A stretch of DNA of 64,000 nucleotides from Planoprotostelium fungivorum (GCA_003024175.1 MDYQ01000497.1:71659-135658), one strand, 5' to 3'. Shown: positions 34,211 to 46,074, counted from the stretch's first letter. Numbers and translations: made by a program. Notes: generated from the sequence alone by a model not told the origin.

Positions 34211-37200
34211 TTAATTGTCCTCCTGCTCTTGCTGCTCTTCCAATTCCATCTTTGCGAGCATCTGCTGGGACTCGGTGAGGGCGGCTCTCAAGTGTCTCTG
34301 TAGATCGGCAGAGATCTGCTTGGGGTCGTGAATGGTCTGTGGGGCCTCCTCTGTCTAGTTTCAGTCTCTGATGATGAGATGATCTCACCGTTGTCGGAGT
34401 CGTCCTGCTTGTTCTGTTGTCTCAACCTTTTTCTTCCAATGTCATCTGTCCATCGTCAATTTGACCAAGTGATGGAGTTCAGATGATGCATGTGTGATGA
34501 TCATCCCCCTAGGCCATATATTTATACAACTCACCGAGACAAACGGCAGCGAGGGCAGTCCATCCCGTCTGATGGTTGGCACCTAGACCCTTTCCACTGT
34601 CTCCATGGAAGTACTATCCCATTCAATCCACGCTTCCAAACCCTCTCACCTCGTAGAACAGAATGAGGTCCTTCCAGTGAGGGTCCTTGGCAAACTTCTC
34701 GTTGCGATCGTGGCAGGGCCTGTGGCCTTCTTCGTCGGGTAAGAAGATGGATACGAGACGCGTGTTGAGTTGGTAAGCGGCATCGCTGAGGGTGCAGTGC
34801 TTGCCGCTGCCGGTGGGGAAATCTCCGGCTAAATTGGAACCGTAAAAGTGGTGGTACCTGGTGGGGTGAGGAGTGGCTCGTTGTAGATGGATCTACCTCT
34901 CGATGGCTTCGATGAAGAGGAAGTTCATGGGGAACCAGATGGGACCTCTCCAATTGGAGTTACCACCGAACATAGAAGTGTTTGATTCTCCCGGTACGTA
35001 CTGTACGGATAGGTTCTCTCCACACATATTGAGCTGTCTTCTGTCAATCTACAACTCGATGTGAGATTTCTGTGACTCTTCACCTGGAAAGGATTCTTCT
35101 CGTGGTATTTAGACAGTGATCGGATGCCGTAGGGCGACAAGAACTCGTTCTCATCAAAGACATACCTGTCCTCATCATCAGCACCCATCATGATGACACG
35201 TCACAAGTGTGCCTCTTCAACTCACTTCAACACCCTCTTCGCTCTGTCCTCGGTTGGAAGGGCCAACAGGTAGGCGGCACCGTTGTGGTCCCTCTCTTCC
35301 ATGAACGTGATCTAACTCCATCAACTCCTCCTCTACAAGAGTTCTCTCACCTGCTTGGCCAGATCCTCTCGATTGTCTAAGAACCATCTGGTCCTTCGGT
35401 TGAACCCTTCCAATCCCACCATCTTCTCCAGTGGAATGTTTCCCACCGCGAAGAAGGGAACAAGTCCGACGAGAGAACGGATGGACAAGTGGACCTCCTC
35501 GTTGTTTCTCTTCAATTTGTCGGTGTAGAAACCGTTGACTTCGTCCCACAATCCTGTTCCTCCGATCGTATTCATCGCATCGGCTGAGAGGGTTGAGAAT
35601 GAGCCACTTGTCTTCTTGAAATGACTCACCAATGTGGACGAAATGTTCGAAAAACTTGGAGGCTACGTCTTCGTAGACTAAATCTTCTTCTGCCAACTCG
35701 AGGGCGATCTTGAGCATGTAAACGCAGTAGAAACCTGAGAGGATCAGTCTCTGTCGTTGGCTTATCTTTTCACCCATCCAAGCTGTACCGTCAGCTTGCT
35801 CCAATTGGGCGTCGGTCAGAGGTCGACTGCGATCAAAGACTCCGATGTTACTGGGGGCGTCAATCTACAACGAGTCACGTTGGACTCACTCTAGGCCTAA
35901 GAAACCACCGGAGAAGATGTGCTGACCGTTGATGTCTTTACGGTTGACCCACCACGTGAAGTTGAGGAGCAGCTTCTGAAAAGCTCTCGCTAAGAAGACG
36001 CGATCACGTGACCCCTCCGGACCGGAGGCCTTGTATACTCTCCAGCAGGCCCACGCGTGGACTAGTTTTCTCAGAATCTTCCGTCTACAACGCTCTCACC
36101 TGGTGGATTGACGTCCGAGAAATTGAACTCGTAGGCGGGCAACGCTCCATTAGGATGCTGGTACCTGTCCCCGTCAGATTTATTCCCATGTACAATAGAC
36201 ATGTGAAGAAGGTGTCACCATTCTCTCAGCATCAAGAGCAGCTGCTGCTTGGCAAAATCGACATCGATGAGAGCAAATACGACACAGTGGAAGGCGAGAT
36301 CCCACACGGCAAACCAAGGGTACTCCCAACAGTCAGGCATGGAGATGATGTCACGCGAGTCCAAGTGCGGCCAATCGGCATTTCTTCCCTTCTGATGGCC
36401 TGCGGGGGGTCGCACCTACACCGTTCACCTCCATCTACAACGAAGGACTCACGTTGTTTGGATCTCCTTCCAACCACTCTTTGACTCGGTAGTGGTAGTA
36501 CTGCTTCGTCCAAAGCAATCCCGCGTACGCTTGCACGCTGACGTTCCTCTCTTCCTTTGTCAGAGTGGAGGGAATCTTGTCATCGTAGAAGGCCTGGCAT
36601 TCTCTGTACCTCCTGTTGATCGTCTGGGTGAAAGCTGGACCGAACACGCCGTGTTCGGGATGCACGGTGGGTGTTGACTTCTCGGCGTAAAATCTCAAAT
36701 GAACGGTAGCTGTAGAACCAGATGGAATGCGTAAGACGTGGTGACAGGCGACCTTCGTGCCTAAAAGTGTCAATCTACGACGTTGTAGACGGTTGTACCT
36801 CTCTTGTCGGGATTGACTGCGGTCTTGTCCTTCTGGATGACGTACTTGTGGAAACTGTCCTTGACGTATGGACTCTCGTTCTTACCACCCCAAATCTCGT
36901 GGTTCGATTCGTTTTCAGTGAAGATCCACTCGGCCTCCTGCTTCTTTGAGTTTCAATTGATTCTCTCCTTCACCTTCTGAAGATAATCCTTTGCTTGTGA
37001 TTCATCACCGGAGAAGGTGGTGTCGCTCTCCAAATAGTGTCTACCCAAGCTGGGTTGATCGATGATGATGCGGTTACCCTCCTGCCTCATCTCGGGCTTC
37101 TGTTCGTGACCTGTACGATTCAGCGGGAAGACATACCGTGCGCTCACCCTCGGAGGTGTAACCCCACGACCAAGAGTTCTTCGCCCACAGTGTGGGAAGC

Positions 37201-38663
37201 AGGTGACACGTGGCCTCGTCTGGACCTCTATTGGACACGTTGATCTTGATGAGTATGTCTTCAGCAGTCTCTTTCGCATAGACGACCTATCGATCGTCAA
37301 GATCACCATCGCATCATGATCATCACCTCTACGTCGAAATAACGACTGTCGTCAAAGATACCGGTGTCGAGCAATTCGTACTCGTCTTCCATACGGGAAC
37401 GCCTGGGACATCGTTACGCCCCCTTCGTCTACAACGACTCACTGTGCATTTCTTGTCACGAGGTCGGTGTAAGGGTATTCTCTCTGTGGGTACTTGTACA
37501 AGGCTTTCATGTAAGAGTGAGTGGGAGTGCTCTCCAAATAAAAGTATTGCTCCTTGACGTCCTCGCCGTGATTTCCTTCGGGTCCAGTTAAACCAAAGAG
37601 TCTCTCCTTCAGAATGGGATCCTTCTCGTTCCACAGACCGATGCTGAAGCACAATCTACACTCTGCCGACCTTCAATCTACAACGTTGTAGACGGAGCTC
37701 ACGTCGGTCGCAGATACCCAGGAGACCGTCCTCGCCCCAGCGGTAAGCTCTGCTCCTCGATTGTTCGTGGGAGAAGTAGCTCCAGCAGTTTCCATCGTGA
37801 GAGTAATCTTCTCTGACAGTTCCCCACTGTCGATCGGAGAGGTAAGGGCCCCATCTCTTCCAGTTGGCCGAGCGCAACGCTTCCTCTTGGAGTCTCTGAT
37901 GCTCTGCGAAGCGATCGAGCTGATGGAGGGTGAGATGGGATGATTGTGATGATGATGGAGGGGTGGTCGTCACCTTTCCGGGGGAGGAAGGCTTGCCGCG
38001 AACTTTCGAGAAGAGGTGCATGGTGGAGAGCGTGTGGGATTGTCTGAGAGCTCCCATCGGCTTTCTGATCTTGTCCTTCTGTTCGAATCACGTGAGCGTG
38101 GGTTTGTGATTATCATATGATGACGCGACACGTGTCGAAAGATCGAGAGGTGAAATCTTCAGAGATGGAAGGATGTGCTGATGTCTATAGAGAGACGCAC
38201 CTTGGAAGGGCCAGGAGCACCGGGGGTGATTCTTGGCTCTTCTTGTTTCACTGGCGCCTCTGTCTCTGGCACCTCATTGGCGTGCAGTCCATGTGCTGGT
38301 CCGGTGGCGAAGGCAGAAGGAAGGTGAACAAAAGATGTTTGCATGATGGGAGAATCTTTCTGACGGGGATGAGACAGTGGATGAAGGTCAATACGATCCA
38401 CCTGCTTGGGCGTGTTAGGTGCGGCTGAGTTCAGATTGGGGACCTCCACGAAGGAAGCTCTTCGATAGAGGGTTTGTCCTCTCTTGAACAAAGATGAGGG
38501 GCTCCCCATGACCTACAATCTCCGTTAAGAGGTGACAAAATGATACGTCCATTACCTTCTTAAACTCTTCGACCTGCTTCTTCAGGGCCTGAACCTCTGC
38601 ATCACGAGATCTGAGCTCTTCTAAGAGCTCATCTCTTGTCTGGTGCCCCTGCGCCTCAGACAT
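34211..38663 (-). CDS. GH63 family glucosidase (bacterial/fungal-type, cytosolic-looking)
   Basis: The core begins with [20 protein letters not shown] and [20 protein letters not shown], then [17 protein letters not shown]. Next come [15 protein letters not shown] and [14 protein letters not shown]. Later exons have [47 protein letters not shown] and [11 protein letters not shown], and the last has [17 protein letters not shown]. This is the large GH63 subgroup found in bacteria and fungi, distinct from ER processing glucosidase I. No signal peptide is seen. The start at 38663 gives a coiled-coil leader ([20 protein letters not shown]) and a proline-rich linker of about 120 residues before the enzyme, an unusual extension. 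The catalytic acid in EYPWFAVWD is present. Over 15 introns of about 37 to 45 bp are needed, many holding the word ATCTACAACG or GTCTACAACG. A charged C-terminal tail (EQQEQEDN) ends the protein. Confidence 0.85.
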
Positions 38664-39093
38664 GCTCCAGGGGATTATTTATGCGAGGTCTTTTCGGAAG
38701 GCAAAAAATCTTCTGAATCTTCGCGTGTTTCTCCCATTCATTTAAGCTAAGGGTCACATTATGTGATGCTAAGGTGCTGTACACTCACATCCTCTGCGGT
38801 TAGAACGTTCCTTATCAAGCAGCTTCTCTTCATCGTACGGTTTTCGTCTGTCTACCTTTCCGAGTGGGTCCTGTGGACCAGATTGGCAGTGATGGTGGTG
38901 AGAATGAGCATTGCATATTCAGATGCTTTCATTCTATGGATGATTCTCTCGCTGAGACGGTGGTATACCTCTGTTCAGAAATATTATCTATCGTCAAATT
39001 GAGAAGGTCGTGCGATGTGGTGTGATGATCTACAAGCAGGCGGACAGGTATCTGACAGCCGCAGACACGCCAGGCGGCCACTCATTCCCTCCG
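38664..39093. other. Divergent intergenic region between GH63 and GH81 genes
   Basis: The GH63 gene starts leftwards at 38663 and the GH81 gene starts rightwards from about 39094. A 79-codon frame at 38763-39002 (plus) is hydrophobic. It could be an upstream exon carrying the GH81 signal peptide, but no join is convincing. Otherwise nothing is seen. Confidence 0.4.
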
Positions 39094-42000
39094 ATGAAGA
39101 GGTACTTGCTGCATCTCAGTTGGATTTGGGGTGATACACGTCACACTCTCAGACAGCTCCTAATTTATACAGTGGCTTTGTCTTCTGTGGGTGATCCCGT
39201 ATCAACAAAAGAACCCTCCCTACCAAAGGTATCTGTATATTCTGTACACCCTGACCCATATTTCTCTGATGTCACTGCCTCTTTCCCTACCAACTCGTGG
39301 TGGACGAGAACATTAGCCCCATCTTCACCCATTGCAGGTCCATTTCCATTCCAGGTGAACATCACCACGACTCATTCGTTCTGATAACAATCGACAGTCT
39401 ATTCTAGGTGATCGTGGAGTGTCTATCGGTGCATCTACACCCGTATCATCCTCGCAAGGACTCCAATGGAAGCCTAACTTCGAGTTGAACATCACACTGG
39501 GAACCGATGTGCCAATCAGTCAACCTAAAGCAGAGTATTGGGACTCTTTAACACTTCGCATGCGCTGGGGGACGAACAATCGATACATGAGAGCCGTGAT
39601 GGTGCAAGGAAGTCCATTCTTCACGATAGAATACAGAGGCACTACACCAAACGTGAGGACACTGATTCACGACCCGCGATTGATGTCGATCAGATCGATT
39701 ACAGCGCAGATTGGATGAAAAGCTCATCAAACAACCGCACGACTCTGACCAACCGAGTGACGGGAGACGCATGGCAGATCTGGAACCTCCCCAAGGTGAT
39801 CATCGATCACCATCATCCACTCACGTCGAGCAGACATCCAACGTGGACGGCGTCTACCGTTTCGCTCGCGTTTCGATCAAAGAACAGATCCAATATCTAA
39901 ATTCCCGCGTCAACACTTACCCCACCGCCGTCCGGATCAATTACTCCATCTACAACGAGACAGCCAGCGTCACTTACAATTTCACCACCGTGGGAAACCC
40001 AAGAGACCTGGTCGTGCTGTCATGGCCTCATCATCGAGATGTCATGCGGAGCGACATCGTTGTAGATGGGACGATCACCATGGCAACGATGAGAGGGGAT
40101 ATGAAGAGTGTCAGTGGAAACATCTGGACGCTGATCTATCCATTACCCCCCGTCAACATGACACAAAGGGTTGAGAGCTCCTGCGAGGGCCCACTGGGAC
40201 AGATGCTCCATTCGGAGGCGGTCACTTGCCCGTCCCAAACGAATCTGACGGATTTGAGATCGTGGGGAATGGGTGTACATCGATTGGCTCGATTGGTCGA
40301 GATGACATCGTCGATGGGCATGAAGAACGAATCGGATGTTATCTTGATGAAGGTGAACACATCGACGATGTGATGTCACCTGACTTCTTCAAGTTGAAAG
40401 ATTCATACGCTCCGTGGTACGACCGGAATATCTCTGGAGGTATTTATCCGGCCTACGATGTTACGTGGAGAGGTGTCGTCATGGCAACCGATCCCCTCAG
40501 CTTCTTTTCTTCTGGACCATCCATCTACAACGATCATCCCTCCCTCTACGGTTATTTTCTCTACGGATTTTCTGTAATGATGAAAATGGATCCCACCTGG
40601 GCCGCCCCCCGCAAGTACCTCGCAGACGAGATGGTCAGAGATTACGCCAATCCATCTACAACCGACCACTTCTACCCCGTCGTACGTAGCTACGATTTCT
40701 TCCACGGGAACACTTGGGACAACTCGTTCGGTGCCGGCGGCGTCAACGTAGAGAGGAACTTTGGTGAATCACTCCACGGATATCACGCCATCAGCGTGTA
40801 CGGTGACAGCTCGGGCAATCGAGATCTCACCAATTGGGGCCGTCTCTTGGTCTCCATGGCTACAAATTCATTACGGTGAATCCTCTCTCTTCCAACCGTT
40901 CTGACGCGTTGTAGATACCGATTACTTTACAATTCGACGCAAGATCCACACTCGGAGCCTTTCCCTTCGTCTTCTCTCTACAATCGCAGCGGCCTCTTTC
41001 CTTTCGTATCGAGAATCGACAGCGGCATCTACAACGACATCAACATCGCATCGTCCGGCCTCGATCTCTCCACCCTGGTTCGACCGCTGACGGCTCTATC
41101 TCGATGGATGATTCCAATCGATTGGGCGTCTCAGTGGTGGAGTCATCGTGGTGATTACACATCGACGATGGGAGGGGAGATGAAGAATGTGATGAGCATC
41201 TTATCGATGGTGGAACCGGTGAGGGTGATGAGAGATGCTTGGGGGAGGAGTGACATCGTCGATGCCGATTGGTTCTACTTTGTCACGTCTTCTCCTTCGG
41301 CTAGTCAGGGCATGTGCAATTTCATCTATGACACCACATCGTCCACATCAATCAAATCGATCACATCGACAACGATGGACACATCGACATCCGACGCATC
41401 AACATCATCTATGTCATCCACCACATCCAACACCTCCGACACGACATCATCTTCTCTGTCCCCTCCCACATCACCATCTTCTCTGTCCCCTCCCACATCA
41501 TCATCTTCTCTGTCCCCTCCCACATCATCATCTTCTCTGTCCCCTCCCACATCATCATGGAAGATCCCATCCCCCACCCATCAACCACCCTCCAAGGTGA
41601 TTCACATCGACGATTCCATTCCCCTCATCCGAACAGATCACGCTGAGAATCGACGCACGAGATCAAATCGAAGGATCACAAGTGCAGATCATCTTATCGG
41701 AGGTCATCGGCTGCTCAGCCGCATCGATCAGCGTCTCCCTCTCTCCCCTCCACACACGCAACGTCCTCTATGTAGCACAAGTCATCCTCTCAGAGGACAA
41801 CCTCACTCCCTCTCAGGCCATGCAGAATCTCACTCGAGCGATCGATCTACAACGAGCCGGAGACGACGTCTTCTCTGTGTCTGCGGCCCGCCACGGCTTT
41901 CCCTCCTTCGCGGTGGACATCATGAGAGACGATGAGACGACGTCTGGGACGATGGAGAGCACGAGCGTGAAGAAGAGTGGGACAGACTCTCTCATGAGCG

Positions 42001-42173
42001 AAGCAGACGGGAGAACACCCAAGTTGGTCGGTGCAGCTCTCGGAGTCATCTTCATCGGAGGCATCGTGGTGGTGATCATCGTCTACGTCATCATCCTCCG
42101 AAAGAGGACGAGAAAGTGGAAGGGAATCGACGTCCACAGGACAGATCCAAAGTATTCAAAGCTCTTCTCATGA
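39094..42173 (+). CDS. GH81 endo-1,3-beta-glucanase, membrane anchored
   Basis: It should cut beta-1,3-glucan, the main fungal wall glucan. The N-terminal beta domain has SFPTNSWWTRTL and PFPFQ, as in other GH81 enzymes. The helical catalytic domain has YNDHPSLYGYFLYGFSVMMK, DHFYPVVRSYDFFHGNTW and NFGESLHGYHAISVYGDSSG, then NWGRLLVSMATN. A Ser/Thr/Pro-rich stalk with a 9-residue repeat (SLSPPTSSS) follows. An intron at about 41597-41635 leads to a small beta-rich domain (ITLRIDARDQIEGSQVQ) and one C-terminal transmembrane span (LGVIFIGGIVVVIIVYVIIL) with a basic cytosolic tail. So this is a type I surface glucanase. Of the two active-site Glu usually seen four residues apart, the second (in FGES) is present; the first position reads Arg by my alignment, with a Glu one residue earlier. 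The start is uncertain (39094, or further upstream). Confidence 0.83.
41445..41557 (+). repeat. 27-bp coding minisatellite in the GH81 stalk
   Basis: Four near-identical 27-bp units (core TCTCTGTCCCCTCCCACATC) encode the SLSPPTSSS-type stalk. The near identity of the units suggests recent expansion and likely length variation between strains. Confidence 0.85.
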
Positions 42174-42485
42174 GGAGCTCCTCTTGTGAGGAGATATCTC
42201 TTCGTCACCCCTTAGACGCCCGAAATGAGTGATTGTCAATACACCCTCGAAAACCTCCTTTTCTCATCTTGCGGGCCACCGCTTAGGGAGCCGCTTGACG
42301 AGAACGAGCGAATGTCTTTGTGTCTGGATCAGAGTGATGATATGGATGCTGTTTGTGTTGTGAGGATGAGAGATAGAGAGGGTTGGGCGAGGTGGTGTCG
42401 GTTATATGCGTAAACCGATTCGAGTCGGTTTTCGATGTCATAGCTGTCAACCACCAGAGCGCCATTTCCGAAAAGCTTCACAAAC
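42174..42485. promoter_or_regulatory. Intergenic, with near-palindrome upstream of the GH18-like receptor kinase
   Basis: The 312 bp between the GH81 stop and the next start contain AACCGATTCGAGTCGGTT at 42413-42430, an inverted repeat with one mismatched pair, about 56 bp before the ATG. A 62-codon frame at 42225-42413 has no recognisable content. The palindrome might be a regulator site; this is inference. Confidence 0.3.
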
Positions 42486-45400
42486 ATGGGCTGGCTCCCT
42501 TTGTCTTTGGGGTGTATCTTCGTCCTGTGTCTAGTCCTTCCATACAATGAAGGTCAAATTCTCATGGGGGATTTGGATGAGACCAAAGTGGGTTATAATC
42601 CAGGCTGCGATTTGATCGATGTCACAAAGGTATGGGAGAATGGATGTATCACTGCATTCATTGACTCGTTTTTCTAGATCAATTTCACACGATTTACGGA
42701 TCTGAGAGTTCGATATCTGGTCTATAACCAAACTGGTAAATCGATGACATCGGCTTCATATGGTGAGAGCGTTGACAATTATTCCATCATTGTTGATTAC
42801 TAAACATCCCAAGGGGGCGACACTTCTTCTGGTACCTACTTCCAATTGAAAAGAGAAATCTCCAAGCAGAAGGCGAAGACCCGATTGATCGTGAGTCTTC
42901 AAAGGTTTGTCACCAACTTACATTTCTAGGCGACACTTTTGTGGTCGGGTGATTCGACGGACACCGCAGCAAAGTTGAAGGACGCCACGTTCAGACGTCG
43001 GTTCATCCAAACAGCCATCCAGTATGTGCTCAAACAAAAATTCCAAGGACTATCTGTTTATTGGCCCGTCTCACCTTGGACGACAGACGATCAGGTCACC
43101 CTTCTACATCCACCAGACATCTGACATCACCCACCAGATCACCATACAGTATCTCATGCGAGATTTCCGAGCCGCTCTCAACGGTACCGACCTCCTATTA
43201 GACATCCAACTGCCCGGTCTGTCCGACAATTTGGGACCCAACGCACCGATAGCCAACATCACCGAATACGGTGCGTCCTCCCCTCTCATCCTCCTTCTCA
43301 CTCTCCACAGCCGATCGCGTGACGATCCAAACTTTGGACTACAACGGTGATTGGGCCGATTCCATCAGCCAAGGAACAGGCGTGGACAGCCCCGTAGATC
43401 AAGTGACCTCTTCCTTACGATCCTACGCAGCTCTCGAGGTCAACACGAGCAAGGTGACCCCTCTTCCATCTCAATGGACCACCTGACGTCCCCAGATTGT
43501 CTTTCACATTCCCTCCTTTGGCCTCGCCTGGGTTCTAAACAACACGAGCATCACAGGAAAGGGTGCCCTTGTCAATGGTGTGAACCACACGCTCGGCGGC
43601 TGCGTCGATTACGTGGGATCGGGGAAGCCTTCTGGAGGGGAGGTGAGTGATAGTGAAGAAGCATCGAATGAAAAGTCAAGGTGGACCAATTCATCGCATC
43701 GGGCTACTCGACGAATTATGACAGTACGAATTACATCTTTTACGCTTACAAGGGTGAGTCGTCTGCTGATGTCGCGTCTCATGATCGCAGGAGCTCAGTG
43801 GATTGGCTACGAGAACGCTCAATCGATTTACCACAAGGTGAGATAGAAGATGAGATGAGACGATATTTCCTCTCTCAATGGTCAGCCGCTGACGAGGGCA
43901 GACGCAATTGGTTCAGTCGATGGATCTGGGAGGTGTCTGTCTGCAAGAATTATCCAATTCACAGACTCTCCCCGCTCTCATCTACAACTCCCTCTATCTC
44001 GGTCCACCCACCACCAGCAGCGGATCCCTCCCCTCCACCTCTCCCTCTCCCTCCCCTCAGGATGACGAGTGAGTCACGTGACCCCACGAGTCTCACCCTT
44101 ATCAGGAAGTTATTGAAGATCGTCGTCCCCATCATTGTCGTCACTTGTATCGTTGTCATCGCTGCGGCCATCATTTTCCTCGTATTGAGGTGGAAGAGAA
44201 AGAGGGCGTACAAGTTGATTCCCAGAGAAGCTCCAGCAGAATCTGATCTGGAGTCGATCTACAGTCGAATTCCAAACAACGAATCGCCGGCGTCGCCGAA
44301 CATGGTACAGATCCATTATTTGAAGAAGTACGCTGCGGATGAACAGTGGGATACCATTCCTATTGAAGAGCTTCAGTTCTCCGAGGTCATCGGAAAAGGT
44401 GATGTACTCTATATCGTCTATTCTGTAAAGGTCTTTCATGACAAAATATTTTCCATGACAAAACGACTTGAATGACATCCATTGATAAAGAGATGCTCAC
44501 TCCTGAACAGGAGCGGGAGGAACTGTCTATAAAGGAAAGTGGAGAGGATCACAAGTGGCCATCAAGAACGTCAGAGTGGAGAGCGAATTAGAGACGGCCA
44601 ACACTCTCGGAGAGATACACATCATGAAGAGATTGAGGCCACACGTCAACGTCGTTCAGGTGGGTCAAACGTCAACTCCTCGGCTGACCCATCCAGTTCT
44701 TGGGTGTCTCTCTCAGCCCACAAGATGCTACTCTTTGCATCGTGACTCAACTGTGCGAGGGTGGATCGCTCTATACTCTATTGCATTCATCGAGAGATAT
44801 CCCCGTTCAAGTGTTGGAGAATGTCATCAAGGGAGTGTGTGCCGGTCTGTATCACCTGGTGAGTCCATCTCATCACGATGTGATCGTTGATGATGATCAG
44901 CACACGGAGGGTATCACCCACAGAGATCTGGCCGCGAGAAACATTCTATTGGATAAATCGATGGAAGGAAAAGTCTCCGGTGAGAGAGGCATCGCAGGAA
45001 AAGATTGACCGTGTCAGATTTCGGTTTGAGTAGAGTGAACACCGAAGGGGGTGAGGCACAGACACAGACGAACGTGGGACCTCTGAAGGTGAATCGAATC
45101 ACTCACATCGAGATGTTAAACTCTGCAGCATATGGCGCCAGAGTGCCTACTTCACTCTGTGTATTCTGAGAAGACAGACGGTGATTATATCATATCATAT
45201 GCTCCATACACAGTTATCCACACTCTCACCTATTTACTTGTCTTATTTCTTCTGACGATGCACAGTGTGGGCATTTGGTGTCACTCTATTCGAAATCTAT
45301 TCGAGGTGATGACTTTAGAGGAGAAAGGAGACTGAAATGAAGACAGGACGGAGCCTTACGCAAACTATTCTCCCGTGGAGACAGCAACGAGAGTGGTGGA

Positions 45401-45560
45401 CAAGATGAATCCACTGAGGCTGAGACCCACGCCGAACATGTCACCCGAGATGAAGAGGATCTTCCTCTCTTGTTTTGACGTCGAGCCCGTCTCTCGCCCC
45501 ACGTTCGGTCAGCTGAGCGCAGAGCTTGAACAGTGCACCGAGTTCTTCAGTATCAAGTGA
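42486..45560 (+). CDS. Receptor tyrosine kinase with catalytically dead GH18 (chitinase-like) ectodomain
   Basis: The start at 42486 gives a signal peptide (MGWLPLSLGCIFVLCLVLP). The ectodomain follows GH18 order: ATLLWSGDSTDTAAKLKD, then FRRRFIQTAIQYVLKQKFQG and LSVYWPVSPW at the place of the catalytic DxxDxDxE. Next come RVTIQTLDYNGDWADS, AQWIGYENAQSIYHKV and WFSRWIWEVS, the usual later barrel strands. All catalytic acids are replaced, so hydrolysis is not expected, while the fold appears kept. A transmembrane span (PIIVVTCIVVIAAAIIFLVL, about 44.12-44.19 kb) leads to a kinase with VAIKNVRVESE, ITHRDLAARNILLD, VSDFGLSRV, GPLK, MAPECL, then a closing helix with SRPTFGQLSAELEQC. The HRDLAARN loop marks a tyrosine kinase with intact catalytic residues. 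It lies 312 bp downstream of the GH81 glucanase on the same strand. Glycan sensing is inferred. Confidence 0.78.
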
Positions 45561-46074
45561 TGTCACAGTATCCAGTTAGTTGAAATAAAAGAAGTTACTG
45601 AGGGTTATTCTCATTTACAGTCTCATACACAAATGATAGCGTGGGTGTATTTACAATATTGTACGATAGGTGTCTGGGTCGCAGAGCTCTGGTCGACGAG
45701 ACGCAGCCGCGAATGAGAGAAAGGCTCCTACGCTTTCGTCTGCCATAGCATCCAATGACTTAGACAGCTTCATTGACTGCCATTCGATGTATATGATGAC
45801 TGTTCAAGGTTGCTTGTGATCTGGTAAGACCTCAGAAGACACCCAATGGACCTCCACGTTCTGAGCTACCAAGGGTAGACGATCTAAGCAAATTAGTCCA
45901 TTTCTGAATTGTACATTGCGATTTGTGGGAGGACACATAATTACGACACCAGTGGTGAGGGGACTATGATGATTTGGCTTGCAGGAGCAGAGTGGCAGCC
46001 TCGCCGTCTTGTAAATCACCCGTGACGGGAGGATTCGCACTACAACCCGTTAGGAGAATTGAGAAGGTAACAAG
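45561..46074. other. Intergenic, no gene supported
   Basis: This is the 3' flank of the receptor kinase and the promoter side of the ABCF gene. An AATAAA-like signal (GAAATAAAAGAAG near 45581) follows the stop. Open frames on either strand are short and without motifs. Confidence 0.4.

Larger units (their letters stand above)
34879..41854. repeat. Dispersed word ATCTACAACG / GTCTACAACG, clustered
   Basis: Within these 7 kb the word ATCTACAACG (either strand) occurs at about 34879, 35863, 36433, 37675, 39948, 40058, 40523, 41027 and 41845. Close forms GTCTACAACG occur near 36083, 36781, 37427 and 37683. Copies sit in GH63 introns and GH81 exons. Four more exact copies lie outside, near 1231, 3606, 3874 and 53149. 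Confidence 0.75.

Noticed and set aside
36438-36455. An 18-bp intron in the GH63 gene (GTGAGTCCTTCGTTGTAG on the minus strand)
   Set aside because: Using it puts the following exon in the wrong frame; a 37-bp intron ending at the next AG restores the conserved GH63 reading.
38763-39002. Hydrophobic 79-codon frame as an independent gene
   Set aside because: No motif, no clear start context, and it may be chance or a 5' exon of the glucanase; not enough to list.
41597-41935. Continuation of the GH81 stalk frame past 41597
   Set aside because: The other frame, reached through a 39-bp intron, gives a clear transmembrane span and a natural end; the continued frame is Arg/Pro-rich noise.
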